Assembly (NCBI GenBank): GCA_905221605.1
Contig: CAJNDS010001136.1
Span: 604,939-668,938 of the forward strand
Direction of reading: 5' to 3'
Length of the DNA: 64,000 nucleotides
Source: Symbiodinium natans
Taxonomy: Eukaryota; Sar; Dinophyceae; Suessiales; Symbiodiniaceae
How positions within the stretch are numbered: the first letter of the stretch is position 1; each line of letters starts with the position of its first letter. Shown piece by piece: positions 30,333 through 44,100 of the stretch. A program made the translations under genes and the position numbers. The notes under the pieces were generated by a model. It was not told where the DNA came from, did no database searches, and saw nothing but the letters and a program-made list of their open reading frames with translations.

Positions 30333-31686
30333 GCTCGGTGAGACGCCAAAGAATGTTTGACACACACAGACAAAAACACATAGGGTTTAGAGTTTTTGGT
30401 TTAGGGTATCTACGTGTGTCTACACATATGTATATACATATTTGTATATGCATGTCTATCTATCTAGCCAGCAATCTATCTATCTAGCTATCTATCTATC
30501 TACACACTATGCATATACATACACATGTATATCTTTCCTTCTTTCAGGGTTGCTTCTTTCCGGACATGAGGCTTTCGGAGGCTTTGGAGTTCAAGGACAC
30601 AGGGTTCAGTGTTTGGGGCTTAGGGTTTCGGCCCCTCAACCCCTTCAACCCGGTTTTCGCAAGGAGGAGCTTTAACCCCAAGCCCTAAACCCTAAACCCT
30701 AAACCCAAAAGGAGCAGCGGCTCCCGCGCAGCTCTCCATGAACCGGGCAAGTTCCCGCAACACGGTGGCAGATGTCATCGGCAAGAGGCGGGGGAGCCTC
30801 TTGAGCTGAAATAGGTTGCATTTTACCCCTAATCCTTAGGCCTTTTATGGGTTTGGGGTTTATGTCTTAGGGTTACCCTGAATATCAGGTTCTGTATTCA
30901 TGGTCCGAAGATGGGAGGACAGTTGAGACAACTGACCATAGAGGGCGTTCATGCCGGCTTTTCGCTTGGGGTTGGAAGTTTGTGGGTGCATAAAAGGAGG
31001 AACCGTCATAAGGGGAGCGCCGCTCTGAGCGATGGCCCTGTGCTGGGCATGCCTCTTGCATGGATCGCACGCGCGGCCGCGGCCCTCAGATCACCTAAGC
31101 CCTATAAACCCGTTTAAGCCCTACACTGCCCCATTCCCGGATATCAGTCCCTGGCGTGGGCCCTTACAGCTCATATGGGGAATTAATGAGGGGTTACGGA
31201 CGGTTAGGGCTTTAGCGCGTGGTGGTTTAGGGTAGAGGGTTTAGGAGGGAGAGAGAGTGAGAGAGAAAGAGAGAGTGAGAGAGAGAGAGACAGAGTGGGG
31301 TTTGGGGTTTAGGGTTTAGGGTTTAGGCCTTCCCAAACGTTTGTGAACCCATATCATTAGGGTTTAGTGCTAGGACTCAGACTCGGCCTCATTCCATTTT
31401 TTCAAGGGTTTGGGTTCCCTTATAGCCCCTTGAAACCAAGAAGGGTAGCCTTTTTCAGTCTGGGCTGCTCTTGGGTCTAGCATGTCAGTCTTCCCAACCT
31501 TAAGAATCCACATGGGGGGCTTACGATTTTAGGGGTGCCCTTATTGGGGTGGTTATTAAAGGGGGGATTGGGGGGTCTATAACCCTGAACCCTAAACCCT
31601 AAACCCTTTCTCCCCATATCAGACGCAAGCCCTAGACCAAGAACGATTCGTTAAACCTTGAACCCTAAAACCTAAGCCCTGAAGCC

Positions 31687-31791
31687 TACACTTGGGATGT
31701 TCCCCCTTCTACTAGCAGTCCTTAATAGGGATTGTGGTACCCCTATTACAATCCCTATTAAGGACTGTTCGTATAAGGGTGAACATCCCAA
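31687..31791. mobile_element. Family E palindromic MITE
   Basis: Both arms well kept: TTGGGATGTTCCCCCTTCTA...GTATAAGGGTGAACATCCCA. Loop GTGGTACCCCTATTAC. Confidence 0.85.
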
Positions 31792-31927
31792 GCTTAAACC
31801 CCAAACCCCAAACCCCAAACCCTAAACGCCAAACCCCAAACCCCAAACCCCAAACCCCAAACCCCAAACCCTAAACCCTAAACCCTAAACCCTGAGCAAA
31901 ACAAAGCTAAACCCAAGAGCTTCACGT

Positions 31928-32435
31928 CGCCAGACTGTCCGAGAAGCCGCCGCAGGATGATGATGAGGTGCGATGGGAATGGGCAGGCTCTTCCCGGAGT
32001 TGGGGGGTTTAGGGTTTAGTAGGGGTTTCGGGAGGTTCGTGTATAGAGGCCTGGTTGCACAAGGGTTGTGCGTTTGGGACAGTGTTTCGGAGTCGGCCCT
32101 GCAGCCATAAACCTGTTCTCATGTCTGCTGGCTCTACCTGCGACCTGAACAGAATCCGCAGAGCAATGCCTTAAACGCAAACCCTAATTGCCCAACAAAA
32201 ACCTACTCAAACCCTAAACCACAAATCCTAGCGCCGACTCCACAAATCCTGCCTGCGCGAGTGCGAGAGTCGCAATCCCTAAGCCCTAAACCCCTAAACC
32301 CTAAACCCTAAACCCTAAACCCTAAACCCCAGAAAAAAAACCCTGAGCCGCAAAAGAGAGGACGCAGACGGGGCAGACGAGAGCAGCGACCTGGCCCATC
32401 AAGGGCTGAAATGGGCCTTTGCGTTTGGGGTCTGT
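31928..32435 (+). CDS. Two candidate acidic exons
   Basis: About 31928-32005 (RLSEKPPQDDDEVRWEWAGS) and 32344-32430 (SRKREDADGADESSDLAHQG LKWAFAFG). Both are non-repetitive islands with coding-like composition; the sequence between contains telomeric tracts. Confidence 0.35.
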
Positions 32436-32462
32436 GAAAATTGTATACGGTTTCTGTCCGAT

Positions 32463-32575
32463 GTTTTGTCGTGTGTTTATTATGATGATGATGATGATGA
32501 TGATGATTATTGTTATTGTAATTATTATTATTATTAGTGTTATTGTTATTATTATTATTATTGTTATTATTCTTT
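32463..32575. repeat. ATG/ATT trinucleotide microsatellite
   Basis: ATGATG repeats passing into ATTATT/GTTATT; the Met/Ile-rich ORF is an artefact. TCTA tetranucleotides lie at 30455-30510 and CATA at 57667-57690. Confidence 0.95.
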
Positions 32576-33044
32576 TTTGGGTGGGGGGGTTGCGGGGGGG
32601 TTAGGTTTTGATCCTGTCGCCTTAGGTAGAAGTTGCATTCGGAAAAGTTGGCTTTGGAGGGCTTCGGGGGCTTGCAGACCTGTTATAGGGTTTAGGGTTT
32701 AGGGTTTAGGGTTTAGGGTTTAGGGTTTAGGGTTTAGGGTTATTGCAGCCCATCGAAAATTGCACATTTTGAGTGTTTCACGTACAATTTCTACTTGCCC
32801 TGGCCTTGAGGGTGTCGGCATTGGGGTTTAGGGTTTAGGGCTTGATTTAGGGTTTAGGGCTACTAGTCTTATGTCAGGCACTCGAGAGAGTCCTGGGCAA
32901 AGAAGGCTTTCAGGTTTAGAGTGGGAGTCAAAGGTTGCAGGGTTTTGTTGGGCTTGCTGGGTTCAGGAGCAAAGACTAGGTCTTAGGGTCAGTTTAGGGT
33001 TTAGAGTTTCAGGGGGTTTAGGGTTGACACCCTAGTCTCCGCCA

Positions 33045-33130
33045 GCCCTTGGGCAAAACACAACGCGCGACGAAGAGCGGGCGGAAGCTTACAGCATTGT
33101 CGCCACCCCCCGAAACGAAGGCCCCGAAGC
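33045..33130 (+). CDS. Candidate exon
   Basis: Frame NTTRDEERAEAYSIVATPRN EGPEA in an island between tracts. Not assigned. Confidence 0.3.
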
Positions 33131-34599
33131 CCTAAACCCGCAGGACCCTGAATCCTGAAACGCCTTTTTTTGATTCACACGCCTTAGTAGGGATGCCAGT
33201 GGTAGATGAATCCAAATTTACCCAACGTTGCCGTCACCAAAAAACGCTGAAAGGTTGTCGTCACCAAAACTCCTGAAACTTAAGCCCTTGCCTCGGTAGG
33301 TTGAGGGTTGAGGGTTTTTGGTGACAACAACCTTGGGGGGCCAAATGAACCCAAAAATTGGGACCATCTACCCTGTACTGCTACCATCCCTTTTTGAACC
33401 ATAAGCCCTAAACCCTAACCTAAACCCCAAACCCCAACCCCAAACCCTAAACCCTAAACCCTAAACCCTAAACCCTTTCGTTTGGTCCGCAAGGAAACTC
33501 TCAAACCCCAATTGATTTGTACAACACACGCATGTGGCTCACAAGACTGGCCCGTTTAGAGATTCGTGCTTTGAGCGCTCAGGGCCTCGCAAAGTCACCC
33601 TCCCAGACTTTCAGAGGAGCCTCAAAAGTCATGGTCGCCTCCTAAATCATGGTCCCTTGTTGGGGATCCCTTTCTAATGGGTGCCGCCTTGTGAACCCAA
33701 CACTTTCAACCCCAAGCTACCCTAAACCCTGAACCCTCAACCCTAAACCCTAAACCCTAAACCCTAAACCCTAGTGCCCTGTCCCTAGGCAGGCTCTACA
33801 ACATGGGATTGGCGTCCAAGGCACCTGCCCTTTGATGGGTTTAGGGTATGGGCTCATGAAAGTAGGGTTAAGGGCTTACACGGTTTAGGTTCAGGGTTTG
33901 GGGTTTAGGGTTTAGGATTTGGGGTTTCTAGGGTGTAGATCATCGTGCACAGCCAAAAGGACTCCGAGCATGCCTCGCAGATTCCTGTCCTGTGACCCTA
34001 TTCTACTAATTGCTTCAGAAACACCCCGAAGACATGTTCCTCCTTATAGGGGCCCTATAGGGATTATTATTCCTTATTTTGAGACCCTGTTCTACTGACT
34101 GCTTAAGGACCACCCCAAAGACATGTTCCTCCTTATGGGGGCACTATAGGGATGATTTTTCCCCTGTTTCTTGCAGGGTTCTTAAGCAAGTAGTAGTATT
34201 CCAAAACCCAGATGATCACCGTGGCAGGATGCTGCGACCATCCATCGCGGTCGGTTCAGTTGGCTCTTCGCCGCCTTGATGCGCCACGCTCGGCTCCAGA
34301 CAGTCACACTCCGGGTGCGAGCTCACTTGTCGGGTGTACTTTGGGATGTTCCCCAGTATACTAACAGCCCCCTTTATGGGGGGTTATAATAAGGGGTACT
34401 ATTATCATTCCCTATTAAGGATTGGTCGTATAGAGGGAGGAACATCCCAAGGTGTACAGCAGGCATGCTTCCTAGTCCGGCTTTGTCTGCGGCACTGCGC
34501 TTGCACACACACTTCAGCGTCCCAAAGCAGCCGGGTTCACGCCTTGGTTCATCCTGTGCGGGTGTGGATAGGGCCAACACCCCCGGCTCCTTACTGCGC

Positions 34600-34740
34600 T
34601 GCACCCGCTGCGCGTCCGAGCTCAGGTGTTTCTTCATCGTCGGTGCCTTTGTGTCGCTGGTGCTGATGCTGCTCTCCCTGCGCAACGACACCTTCCGCAT
34701 GATCTCGGAGTCGAGGCCGCAAGAGGCAGCCGGGATTCCT
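34600..34740 (+). CDS. Candidate transmembrane exon
   Basis: Frame RCFFIVGAFVSLVLMLLSLR NDTFRMISESRPQEAAG: one clear membrane helix followed by a polar tail. Could be the first helix of the pyrophosphatase-like gene further right (inference from order only) or a separate membrane protein. Confidence 0.45.
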
Positions 34741-36637
34741 AGGCCCCAAACCCTCGACCCTAAAGTAAGCAGTTCCCTGCCTTGGGGTACAGTAGGGGCT
34801 ACTGGGGATTTAGGGTGTAGGGTTTAGGGTTTAGGGTTTAGGGTTAGGTATATGAGGACTATCTCAGGTATATACAGGGGTTAGATAGGGGGAAGAAGAT
34901 TAAGGGTCTCCTCAAGGGTGCTTAAAAACCCTAAGCCCCAAATCCCTACAACCCTAAACTCAAAACCCTAAACCCTAAACCCCTAACCCCAAAACCTCAA
35001 CCCCAAACCCTAAGCCCTAAACCCTACATCCCTAGACCCGAAATCTCTGACAAAACATCTGTACATCCTGAAGCCCGAGGGTCGAACCCTGACTTGGCTC
35101 GGACCTGCTACACACCCCTGAGTCGCTACACCCCATGACCCTTAAACTCTAAAGTCTAGGGCTAAGGGTTTAGGGTTTAGGGTTTAGGGTTTAGGGTTTG
35201 TGGACTGGGGAGTTGCAGGCTTTGGGGCTCTTAGAGGTTTGGGTCTAGGGTTTTGCTCTTCGGGTTTTGGGGTTTGGGGTTCAGGTTGGGCTGTAGAGGT
35301 CTGGGTTTAGGGTTTAGGGCTAGGGTTCAGGGTTTGGGGTTCAGGTTTTGGGGGGAAAAAGGATGCAGGGATGTAGGTGCGAGGGCTCAGGATAGGTTGA
35401 GGGAGTTAGGGGTTTTCATGTGCAGAAGGAAGCTTTCGGTTGAACAGCTGTTCGTGGAGCATTCTGCGCGCGTGGGACAGCCAGCGGAGGATGGTGAGAT
35501 CACTGGTTTGGGGTTTAATTGGGTTTTGGGTTTAGGGTTTTGGGTTTAGGGTTTAGGCGCCTTTCCCTTCAGCGGCAGCGACAAGCTTATCTCTTCCCGG
35601 AGAGGGATTCTAGAATCTTCTAGAAGCACTAATTCTCTGAAGTCGCCATTTCTCCTGAGGGGACCGCTGGCTCTTAACTGTTCACATCGGCTCCCAAGAC
35701 TCCCCTAAACCCTAGACCCTGGACCCTGACCTTCGACCCTAAGCCCTCAGCCCTAAACCCAAAACCCTATTAACCCTATAAAACCTAAACCCTAAACCCT
35801 AAACCTCATTGTCGAGTACCGAGGAAGAGGTCTCCTATATCGATGCGCCGAACCCTCCCTGGGAGCTTCCTCCCTGGGGCGCTTTGGTTCTTCTTGAAGG
35901 GGGATTGAGGGTTTTGAGGGTTTCTGAAAGGGTTGTTGAGGGTTTAGGCTTAAGGTTCTAGGTTTTAGGATTTGGGGTTTTCTGGAAGGGTGGTTGAGGG
36001 TTTTGAGGCGTTCATGGAGTCATCCAGCGGCCACGAGGTGTGCGTGTGGGGGTGTGTGGGTGAGGGAGAGGGCTTGTTGGTCGGGGTTTGTTCCGGGGGT
36101 TAAGGAGAACGCACATCACATCTCACCTGCTCCATGTCAAGCTGCCCCCAAGATTATGCTGGAGGCACTAGCCTGAGTCGGCTTCAAAGTAAGCACTGAC
36201 CAGCACCTTGTACTACTATGGTGTACTCCAGAAGAAGGGGTCCAGCCGTCCAGCGGCCTGTGAGAGGGGGGAATGTGCTGGTGCCTCTGCCAAGTTGGAA
36301 GAGGAAGTACAGATGGGCGGTGTTGTCAAAAATTAGCTCCCTTTTGGGATCCCGATTATAATACGGCACCTAATATTTAGGTTACCTCATGAGGGGTCAT
36401 AATCCTGACAACCACCCACATGAGTAAGCTACCTTGAACTTGAGTACATGCCAAACGTGAGAGCAATAAGGTGCACCCACGTTGTCTTGCTACCGATTCT
36501 GCGGTTGTTGCTGCTCCTGCTACTCTGTGAGCACTGCTACTGTAATAGGACTTCCTTGGTTGAGGGGCTGTGGTGCTGGCACCCTAAACCCTAAACCCTA
36601 AACCCTAAACCCCAAACCCTAAACCCTAAACCCTAAG

Positions 36638-36733
36638 CACCCCAACTGTGCATTCACCCAAGGCTATGTCAAGCAGCCCAACGACGCAGCACAGCGGAAG
36701 ATCGGTCAGACTCCTGGCAAACTGAGCCCGCAG
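36638..36733 (+). CDS. Candidate exon
   Basis: CCTAAG acceptor, frame HPNCAFTQGYVKQPNDAAQR, KIGQTPGKLSPQ, GC donor at 36734 followed by a CA microsatellite. Confidence 0.42.
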
Positions 36734-37198
36734 GCACACACACACACACACACACAGCTTCCCTTCACCGGTGCAACCTGCTGTCGTGACGCAGTTAGGG
36801 TTTAGGGTTTAGGGTCTCGGGTTTAGGGTCTAGGGTTTCGGGTTTAGAGTTTATCATGACTCATGACATATTCCTTTCGGCGGCTTTGCACGTGCTTGGT
36901 GTTCAACTATACGCACAGGCTGTTTACTGAAAAGCGGCGGTTTTGGCGAAGGGTGTCCAAGTTCTGGGCGTCGGGCCAAGTGGCGTTGAGAACGGCCCTC
37001 CTACCCTAAACCCCAAACCCCAAATCCTAAACCCTACACCCCCAAACCCTAAACCCTACCCAACGGACAAGCCGAGGAGATGTAAAGGATGCCGATCCCC
37101 CGAGATCATCTCCGCCGAAATGCCGATCTCCCTAGACCCTATACCCTGAAACCCTAACCCTTAACCCCATAAACCCTAAACCGCCCTAAACCCTTCAG

Positions 37199-38382
37199 CA
37201 GAGGAAGTTCCGGTACGCAATGCCGCAGCTCATGTTGTTCTATTCCTTGCCGCTTGGATCCGCTTTGGGGGGGACGAGGGCAGCTGGGGCTAGTTTACGT
37301 TGGACCCTAAACCCTAAACCCTAAACCCTAAACCCTAAACCCTAAACCCTAAACCCTGAGGTGGCACCCCTGGGTTTGGGTAACTCTGGTTAAAGATTTT
37401 CGGGGGGTAGTATAAGGTCCATATTTGGAGTACATGAAGTGACTTCCTCGCGTTCAAACCCTTCTGGCCTCAAAAGGCCTGAAGCCCTAAGGCGGCTTCC
37501 TAGACGGTTTCGGGTTTAGGGTTTAGGGCTAGGACCCAGGGTAGGCCTGATTCCCTTTTTTGGGGTGTCGGTTCCCTTGTAAGCCTCTTTCAACCAAAAA
37601 GTGGCCCTTTTTGTTCCTAGGTTACTCTTGGGTCTAGTTATACCTACGTAGTTGGATACAGCCGGGGCCACAGAACTCAAATCTCAACCAGATTCTGGGA
37701 ACGAGGACTAGAGGGACCGGCAACCTTGGTGGATGCAAGTGACGCCTGTGGATGACAACGTCCTGATACTACATGCAGGGGGTTTCCCCTGTCCTCCTCA
37801 AGCTTCAGACAAAGCATCCAAGCTGTTAGCATCCGAGGCCCAAACCCCAACGCCCTAAGCCGATGATCTCGACACTCAAACCGAAGTCTGCAAGCTGACA
37901 CACCCGATGTCATGGCAGCTGCAGGCTTTGTGGCTGCTTTGGGCTGTTCACCGTGGCTCGGCTGCTTCCTGTGCCAGCGCGACCCAGAATGTCGAACATT
38001 CAATCAAACCAAAGGCACGCCTTAAAGCCTTTAGGGTTTAGGGTTTAGGGTTTAGGGTTTAGGGTTTGAGGAACCTGCAGAACTTCTGGAGTTCTTCATG
38101 CCCGTGGCCTTACTCTTCTGACCTGAAAGAAAACGAGTTAAAGACACCCATCGAGCAATTCTCAACCCCGAAGCACAAGCCGCCGCACCCTGGGGTTTAG
38201 GGTTTAGGGTTTAGGGTTTAGGGTTTAGGGTTTAGGGTTTAGGGTTTAGGGTTTAGGGTTTAGGCTCACTATCGGGCGGCACTGTGCCTTGCGCCTAGGT
38301 GGCGTACTTTTGCTCGGAGCTCTTGGTGCAGGATGTTGGTGCCCCCGCTGTCGTTGAGGTCTGGGGCAGATTTGTCCGCACT
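37199..38382 (+). CDS. Two weak candidate exons
   Basis: 37199-about 37290 after CTTCAG (QRKFRYAMPQLMLFYSLPLG, or another open frame) and 38299-about 38382 after GCCTAG (VAYFCSELLVQDVGAPAVVE). Either could precede the TM exons at 39.1 kb. Confidence 0.25.
37530..37640 (+). mobile_element. Family K element (four copies)
   Basis: TAGGACCCAGGGTAGGCC...TTGGGTCTAG with GGTTCCCTTGTAAGCC inside. Related: 29132-29250, 31367-31480, and 50210-50341, where a CCCTAAA tract has entered the right half. Confidence 0.65.
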
Positions 38383-39107
38383 TGAAAAAACGCGGGGTGT
38401 TTCCTCAAATAGGGTTTAGGGTTTAGGGTTTAGGATTCCAATACACCCCACATGTAGAAGAATCCCTAGTCAAGAGGACCCCCGGACCCCATGCCCTGCT
38501 CAAGCCCCGAGACCTGAAGCCCCGCTGCAGGCAAAACCCTAAACCCTAAACCCTAAACCCTAAACCCTAAACCCTAAACCCTAAACCCTAAACTCCAAAC
38601 CCTAACCCATGCAAACCCTACGCCCCCCAACCCCGCCCTGTGAGGTCAGCTAGGTGGGTGGATGTTTACTGCATCATAGTGACTGTATTGGAATACGGAT
38701 TTCAATCAAAGCGATGAAGAGATTGCCCAAAACAGTTTGAAAAACAGCTAGGCCCTCAAATCTGCGGCAGTAGATCTGACGTTTCACTACAAGGTTCTGA
38801 GACGGTCATGCAGATGGGGGAGCTTGTGAAGAAAGGCGTGGACGTGTAGCTCAGATGCAGCTGAAGGGATTCCGAGAAAATGCCCGCAAGAGGCGCTGAT
38901 TCGTCAAATCCGCATCCCAGCCGTCTAAAGACACCAGAATGGTGGCTAAAACCCGACTCTAGCAGACCACCTGCACTTTCCGTGCAGCCCTCAAACAAAC
39001 CTTTCCTCCTCAAAGGCATGCGTAGATCACCTAGATTCTTGCTATTTGCCCTTGAAGGGCCTTAAACCTCTAAACCCTAAACCCTAAGCCTGTGTCTCCT
39101 AGCTAAG

Positions 39108-39544
39108 GTATCTGCACCGAAGTATGCCAGTGATCTTCATCGTGGTCGTTGTCGTTGCATCTGCCGCTCGGATGCTTTCTGCGTCTCTTTCCTTGGTTTA
39201 GGGTTTAGGGTTTAGGGTTTAGGGTTTTAGGGTTTAGGGTTTAGGGTTTAGGGTTCAGGGTTTAGGGATTCGGTTCAAGGAACATGCCCTGCGCATGAGA
39301 ACCTAGGTCCTGCCCTGCGGCCCCTAAACCTTCAGGCTGAAGCCACACGAGGCTCCCCCACGGAAATAAGCGAACCGTGAGCTCCCTCGATCCTTAAACC
39401 CTAAATCTGCAGGGTCTCAACCCTAAACCCTAAACCCTAAACCCTAAACCCTAAACCCTAAACCCTGCAGGCTCTAGTCCCTGAAGCCCACAGGTAGTGT
39501 ACCTCACGGCGGGTGGGCCCTTCGTCATCTCGATGCTTGTCGGG
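39108..39544 (+). CDS. PPase-like gene, N-terminal membrane exons
   Basis: Exon 39108-39195 reads SMPVIFIVVVVVASAARML, a strong transmembrane segment with an internal ATG at 39123. Exon 39494-39544 (VVYLTAGGPFVISMLVG) is a second one. They join in phase across GTTTAGGG...CACAG. Position suits TM2-TM3 of the family, but this part has little sequence similarity. Intron 39545-41664 begins GCGTCGAGC, and the next exon begins GCGATGAAC. Confidence 0.5.
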
Positions 39545-41048
39545 GCGTCGAGCTGCATGTTTTGCGCTCCTTGGACGAGTTGTCTTTTCTCCCCCCCGAG
39601 GTCTATAGGGCTGTAGTGCACAAAGGGTTGATCCTAAACCCTAAACCCTAAACCCTAAACCCTAAACCCTAAACCCTAAACCCTACAGAGGGTCCGCATA
39701 AGCTTAAGCCCGTTGACGGTAGCAGCATGCAAGCACTCGTGCCTTAGAGCTCGACTTCGCAGTCGTTCGCGAAATTGTAGCTTGGTGAGCTCAAGAATGC
39801 GCATGCCTTGATGTTGAAAGGAAGCCTTTAGCTCCGAAAGTCCGTGAACCCCTGAGCCAGAATCCAATGAATTCCTCGAAGCCTACTGGAAGCTTCGGAT
39901 TTGGGCTGCAGGTACAGGGAATCCGGCCCCAAGCAGTTTAGGGTCTCTTGTTTTAGGTTTTTGAGGTGTGCCTTCTTCGGATGTCTTGGCCTAACCCGAA
40001 ACCAACTGGAGTATTTGAAGTTTTGGTGGAAAGCTTTGGCGGCATGAGTCTGGGATTCAGGGAGTATAGGGTTTAGGGCCCTGCTGCCGGCGTGTTACGA
40101 CGAGTTATGTCCTTGCTGCCTTCTGAAACCTGCAAGAAGATTCTGAGTCTGTGTTTTCTCTAGAACCCTCAACCTTGACGAGATTTCCCTTGCTGCGGCA
40201 TGAAACCCTGAACCCGGTCATCACCAAAATCCTAAACCCTCCAAATTGTGTGAATAGTCAACCGGGTACTTGTAGCTGGGCGTGGCGGCAGCAACAGCGA
40301 GGGTTCAGGGAGTTTGGAAACCCTAAACCCTAAACCTTAAAACCCTGATTAAACCCTAAACCCTAAACCCTTAAGAAAACCCCAACAAACCCAGACCCTA
40401 CACTCCCGAACCTTTGCCCGAAGCCCGAAAGCCCTAGGCCAACCTTGGGACCAACATGAACTTCGAAGGCGCTCAGTTGGGGGTTTGTACCGGTTCGTAG
40501 TTATGAAAAGGAGGGTTTAGGGTTTAGGGTTTAAGTTTTAAAGGGTATATATGATTTTGGGGAACATAAGTTGGGGTTAAGTGGTTCTCAGTTGAGGGTT
40601 TAGGGTTTAGGGTGTAGGGTTTAGGGACGCACACGCACACACATATCTTTCTGCTCATGCTTCCTGCAGGGGCCGGGAAGGGAACAAAACCGTTTAAGGT
40701 TTGGGGGTTTAGGGTTTAGGGTTGAGAGCCTCGGTGCAAGCCTGCTGCAAAGGGGGTTTAAGGTGGAAGGGTTGTGGGTTTAGGGCCTAGGGCCAGAGTT
40801 TAGGGTTTAGGGCTTGGGGCTTGGGGCTTGGGGCTTAGGGCTTCAGGCCAGGGTGTGTGCCGGCAGCCCCAAGGGCAGTTGCTCAGAAGGGCTTCAGAGT
40901 TTCGGCTTTGCGGTCAATCCAATAGTTTGGGTTTTGGGGTTTAGGGCTTTCAGACGGTTTGGGGTCTAAGCGCTAGGGCTTAGGCCGTACATACCTGCAA
41001 CACCAAGCCCTACAAGCCAGTAGCCAGCAGGTCACACACACACAGCGC

Positions 41049-41114
<66 letters not shown>

Positions 41115-44100
41115 ACAGCAAACACAATCAAGCAAGATAACATCAAATTCCAAGCCTCGGCCAAAAGCATACAACAACTGTGAATCGTTCTTCACCTTTG
41201 CCGGTATAGCAGAGCCTAGCAAACAGCAAATTTTAGTGGCTGTTCGCGCAAGGGGTCCATACGAATGAAACCCTGTAACTTGATCATAATGGGGCGAGCT
41301 TCCCCAATCTACAGGTCCTGTAGTTCTCTCACGTCGTCCTTAGCTTTTTGCAATTCCTGGACCTCAACAAGCAAGCCTGCTTGGAATTCACAATCCTCAA
41401 ATGCAGGTGGCCCGCGACTGACGCATGCTGGGAGCCCAAGTCATTGGGTTCAGTCCGCTTGGCATTCTGAACTAAAACCCGGTGACCCTAGCCTGAATTA
41501 AGCCCAAAAGTCAGGTTTACATGGGTTTGCATGGGATGTCCCTAAAGGAGCTCCAAGGTAAACGCCAAACGCTAAACCCTAAACCCGAAACCCTAAACCC
41601 TAAACCCTAAACGCCAACCCTAAAACCTAAAACCCTCAACCCCACTTGGTTTAGGGGGCAAGAGGCGATGAACTACGACCTCCCCGGCTCCTTGCAGTTC
41701 GGCGCCGCTTTGCTGCATCTTGCGGCCTGACCCCTATAGCCTCCACTCAGGGCTCTAGGGTTCAGGGTTCAGGGTTCAGGGTTTAGGGTTTAGGGTTTAG
41801 GGTTTAGGGTTTAGGGCTAGGGTTTAGGGTTTAGGGTTGAGGGTTGAGGGTTGGGGGTGGAGGGTTTATCGGGCTAAGGGCCCCGAACACCTAGACCACG
41901 TTGAGAATGAAGGCTCAGGTTTCAGTCAGATGTTGAATGGCCGCCCCGTCTAGAATCGAAGGCACAGGTAGTTCCTGAGCGGGCGGTTGCTCTGAAAAGG
42001 TGTGCCGCTTAGGGTTCAGGAATTGCGGCCGCAGCAAGGTAGCTTTAGGAGTTGGAGTTCAGATTGTTGTGTTTCGCCAACAGGGCGGAGAAGGCAGAAT
42101 CCCGACCCACAATTCATCATATTTGCACCATAGGATGGGTTTTTTGCAAAGGCTATCCAGGTTCTAACTGTAGTCACATGGGCCTTGCCTTATTTAAGGG
42201 TTCTGATGTATGGGCCCTTGGGTTGTCTAGGGCATTTAAGGGGTATATAAGGGGTCCCCTTTTCAGGGCCCATGCTAAGGGACCATGAAACTACCCTACG
42301 ACAGGTTATGGAGTGGACAAAAACCACCCCCACCGGCCCCTCAACCCTAAATCGTAAACCCTAAACCCAAAAACCATAAACCCTAAACCCTAAACCCTAA
42401 ACCCTAAACCCTAAACCCTAAACCCTAAACCCTAAACCCTAAACCCTAAACCCTAAACCCTAGCAGAGAGCGCGTGCCAAAACCCTAAACCCTAAACCCT
42501 AAACCCCTAACCCCTAAACCCTAAACCCTAACCCCTAACCCCTAACCCCTAACCCGCTAAACCCAAACCCCTAAACCCTAAACCCTGTCCGAACCAGAAG
42601 GTGCGGACCGGCGCTATTGGAGGTCTTGGCGCACACAGCACGGCGCAGGCGGATTTTTTGCGTATTCGTTACCGCGAGTCGTGGGCTAGAAGGGTTGCAA
42701 ATACACTAAACCCTAAAAACGTATGAATGCATCGGGAAAATGCCCCAAAATTATAACATGAAGGATGTGATTATTTGGGGCACGAAACCCTATTTTAAGT
42801 CCCAGGCCAATATGCCTTGGAGTGTGCTCGCAGTGCCCTCTTAGGGCTTAGGGTTTAGGGTTTAGGGCTTAGGGCTTAATAAAGAATCCCAGGAAATTGT
42901 GTAAACACGTTCAGGGCTAAACTGCAAAGATTCGAAATTGACGTTGTTTTGTTTTCCTTGCGTCCTCCCCTTCCGAGAGGCTGTAAGATCCTATTCTGAA
43001 CCCTGAACCCTAAACCCTACACCCTAAACCCTAAACCCTAAACCCAGAGTTGTTGCGCAGGTGGGCGTTGTGCTCGTGTGGATGGTCGCGCCTGGCCTGC
43101 ACCACCAGTTCGCAACTCTAAAGGCCTTTTGAGGGCAAGGCGGACAACCAGGGGTTTAACAGGGTTAAATAGGGTGAGATAGGGTTTAATAGGCTTTAAT
43201 AGGGTTTAGTACGGTAATGGGGTGAATAAAATAAGGTTGAAAATAGGGTTTAATAGGGTTTACAAGGTTTATAGGGTCAAATTCCGCGTGCACCTTCCTC
43301 TCACTAGGAATTATTATAGGGTTTCCAAGCGCGAGTCTTGGCGAGAAGTGTCAATCTTTCAGTGTGCTGGCGCCGACCTCAGTCCACGCTTCAACAGGTC
43401 AAAGCTGCCGTTTAGGGTTTTAGAGGTTTAGGGTTTTGCGGGGAATTTTGGGATTGGGGTTTAGGGTTTTAAGGGGTTTAGGGTTCTGCCTCTCTTCTGG
43501 GCGTGCCACGCCTGAATCCAGAAGCTGGACTGAATTTGAGTCACCAACTGAATTCAAGCCATGGCCCCTAAAGGTAAGCCCCATTAAGTCCTAAACCCCC
43601 CTAAACCGGAAACCCCTGAAATCCTGTCCGAACGCCCTAGCAGACCCTGAGCTTGGGATGTTTTCCCTTATACTAACAGTCCTTGATAGGGATTCTAGTA
43701 CCCCCGATTAAAATCCCTGTTAAGGACTGTTAGTATAAGGGGAACATCCCAACCCGAAGCCCTCTCCGTAGCTTGAACTTCTTGAAACTTCCTTCCGAGG
43801 TTGGCGACGCCAATTCCTTAGTCGGCTTCGGTGCGGGCTGGGGACCCCAGCCTCTCAGGTCTCGGCAAAAACTATGGAATCAGGTGCCTTCTAGCCCCCC
43901 TCCACAGCCCCTTAAGGGCTTGTCTATTGGAAGACAATGTCGCACAGTTCATGTATCAAAAAAGTGCTGAAAAGGGGGGGGGGGGTGGTTTATCTAGGAA
44001 TCTAGGCGTGCCAGGATGGTCTCCGATTCTGGTTCAGGTTTATCAGGTTCGCGCTACCTGAACCGCTGAGGCCAATTTTCTCAATCTTCACGTTCAACCT

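Larger units (their letters stand above)
29640..36600. other. Repeat-rich stretch with isolated exon candidates
   Basis: Apart from candidate exons listed separately (31.9, 32.3, 33.0, 34.6 kb; also a weak one at 30688-30800), this holds introner, family E and K elements, microsatellites, an inverted repeat at 33262-33345 (GGTTGTCGTCACCAAAA/TTTTTGGTGACAACAACC) and telomeric tracts. No continuous gene could be built. Confidence 0.6.
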
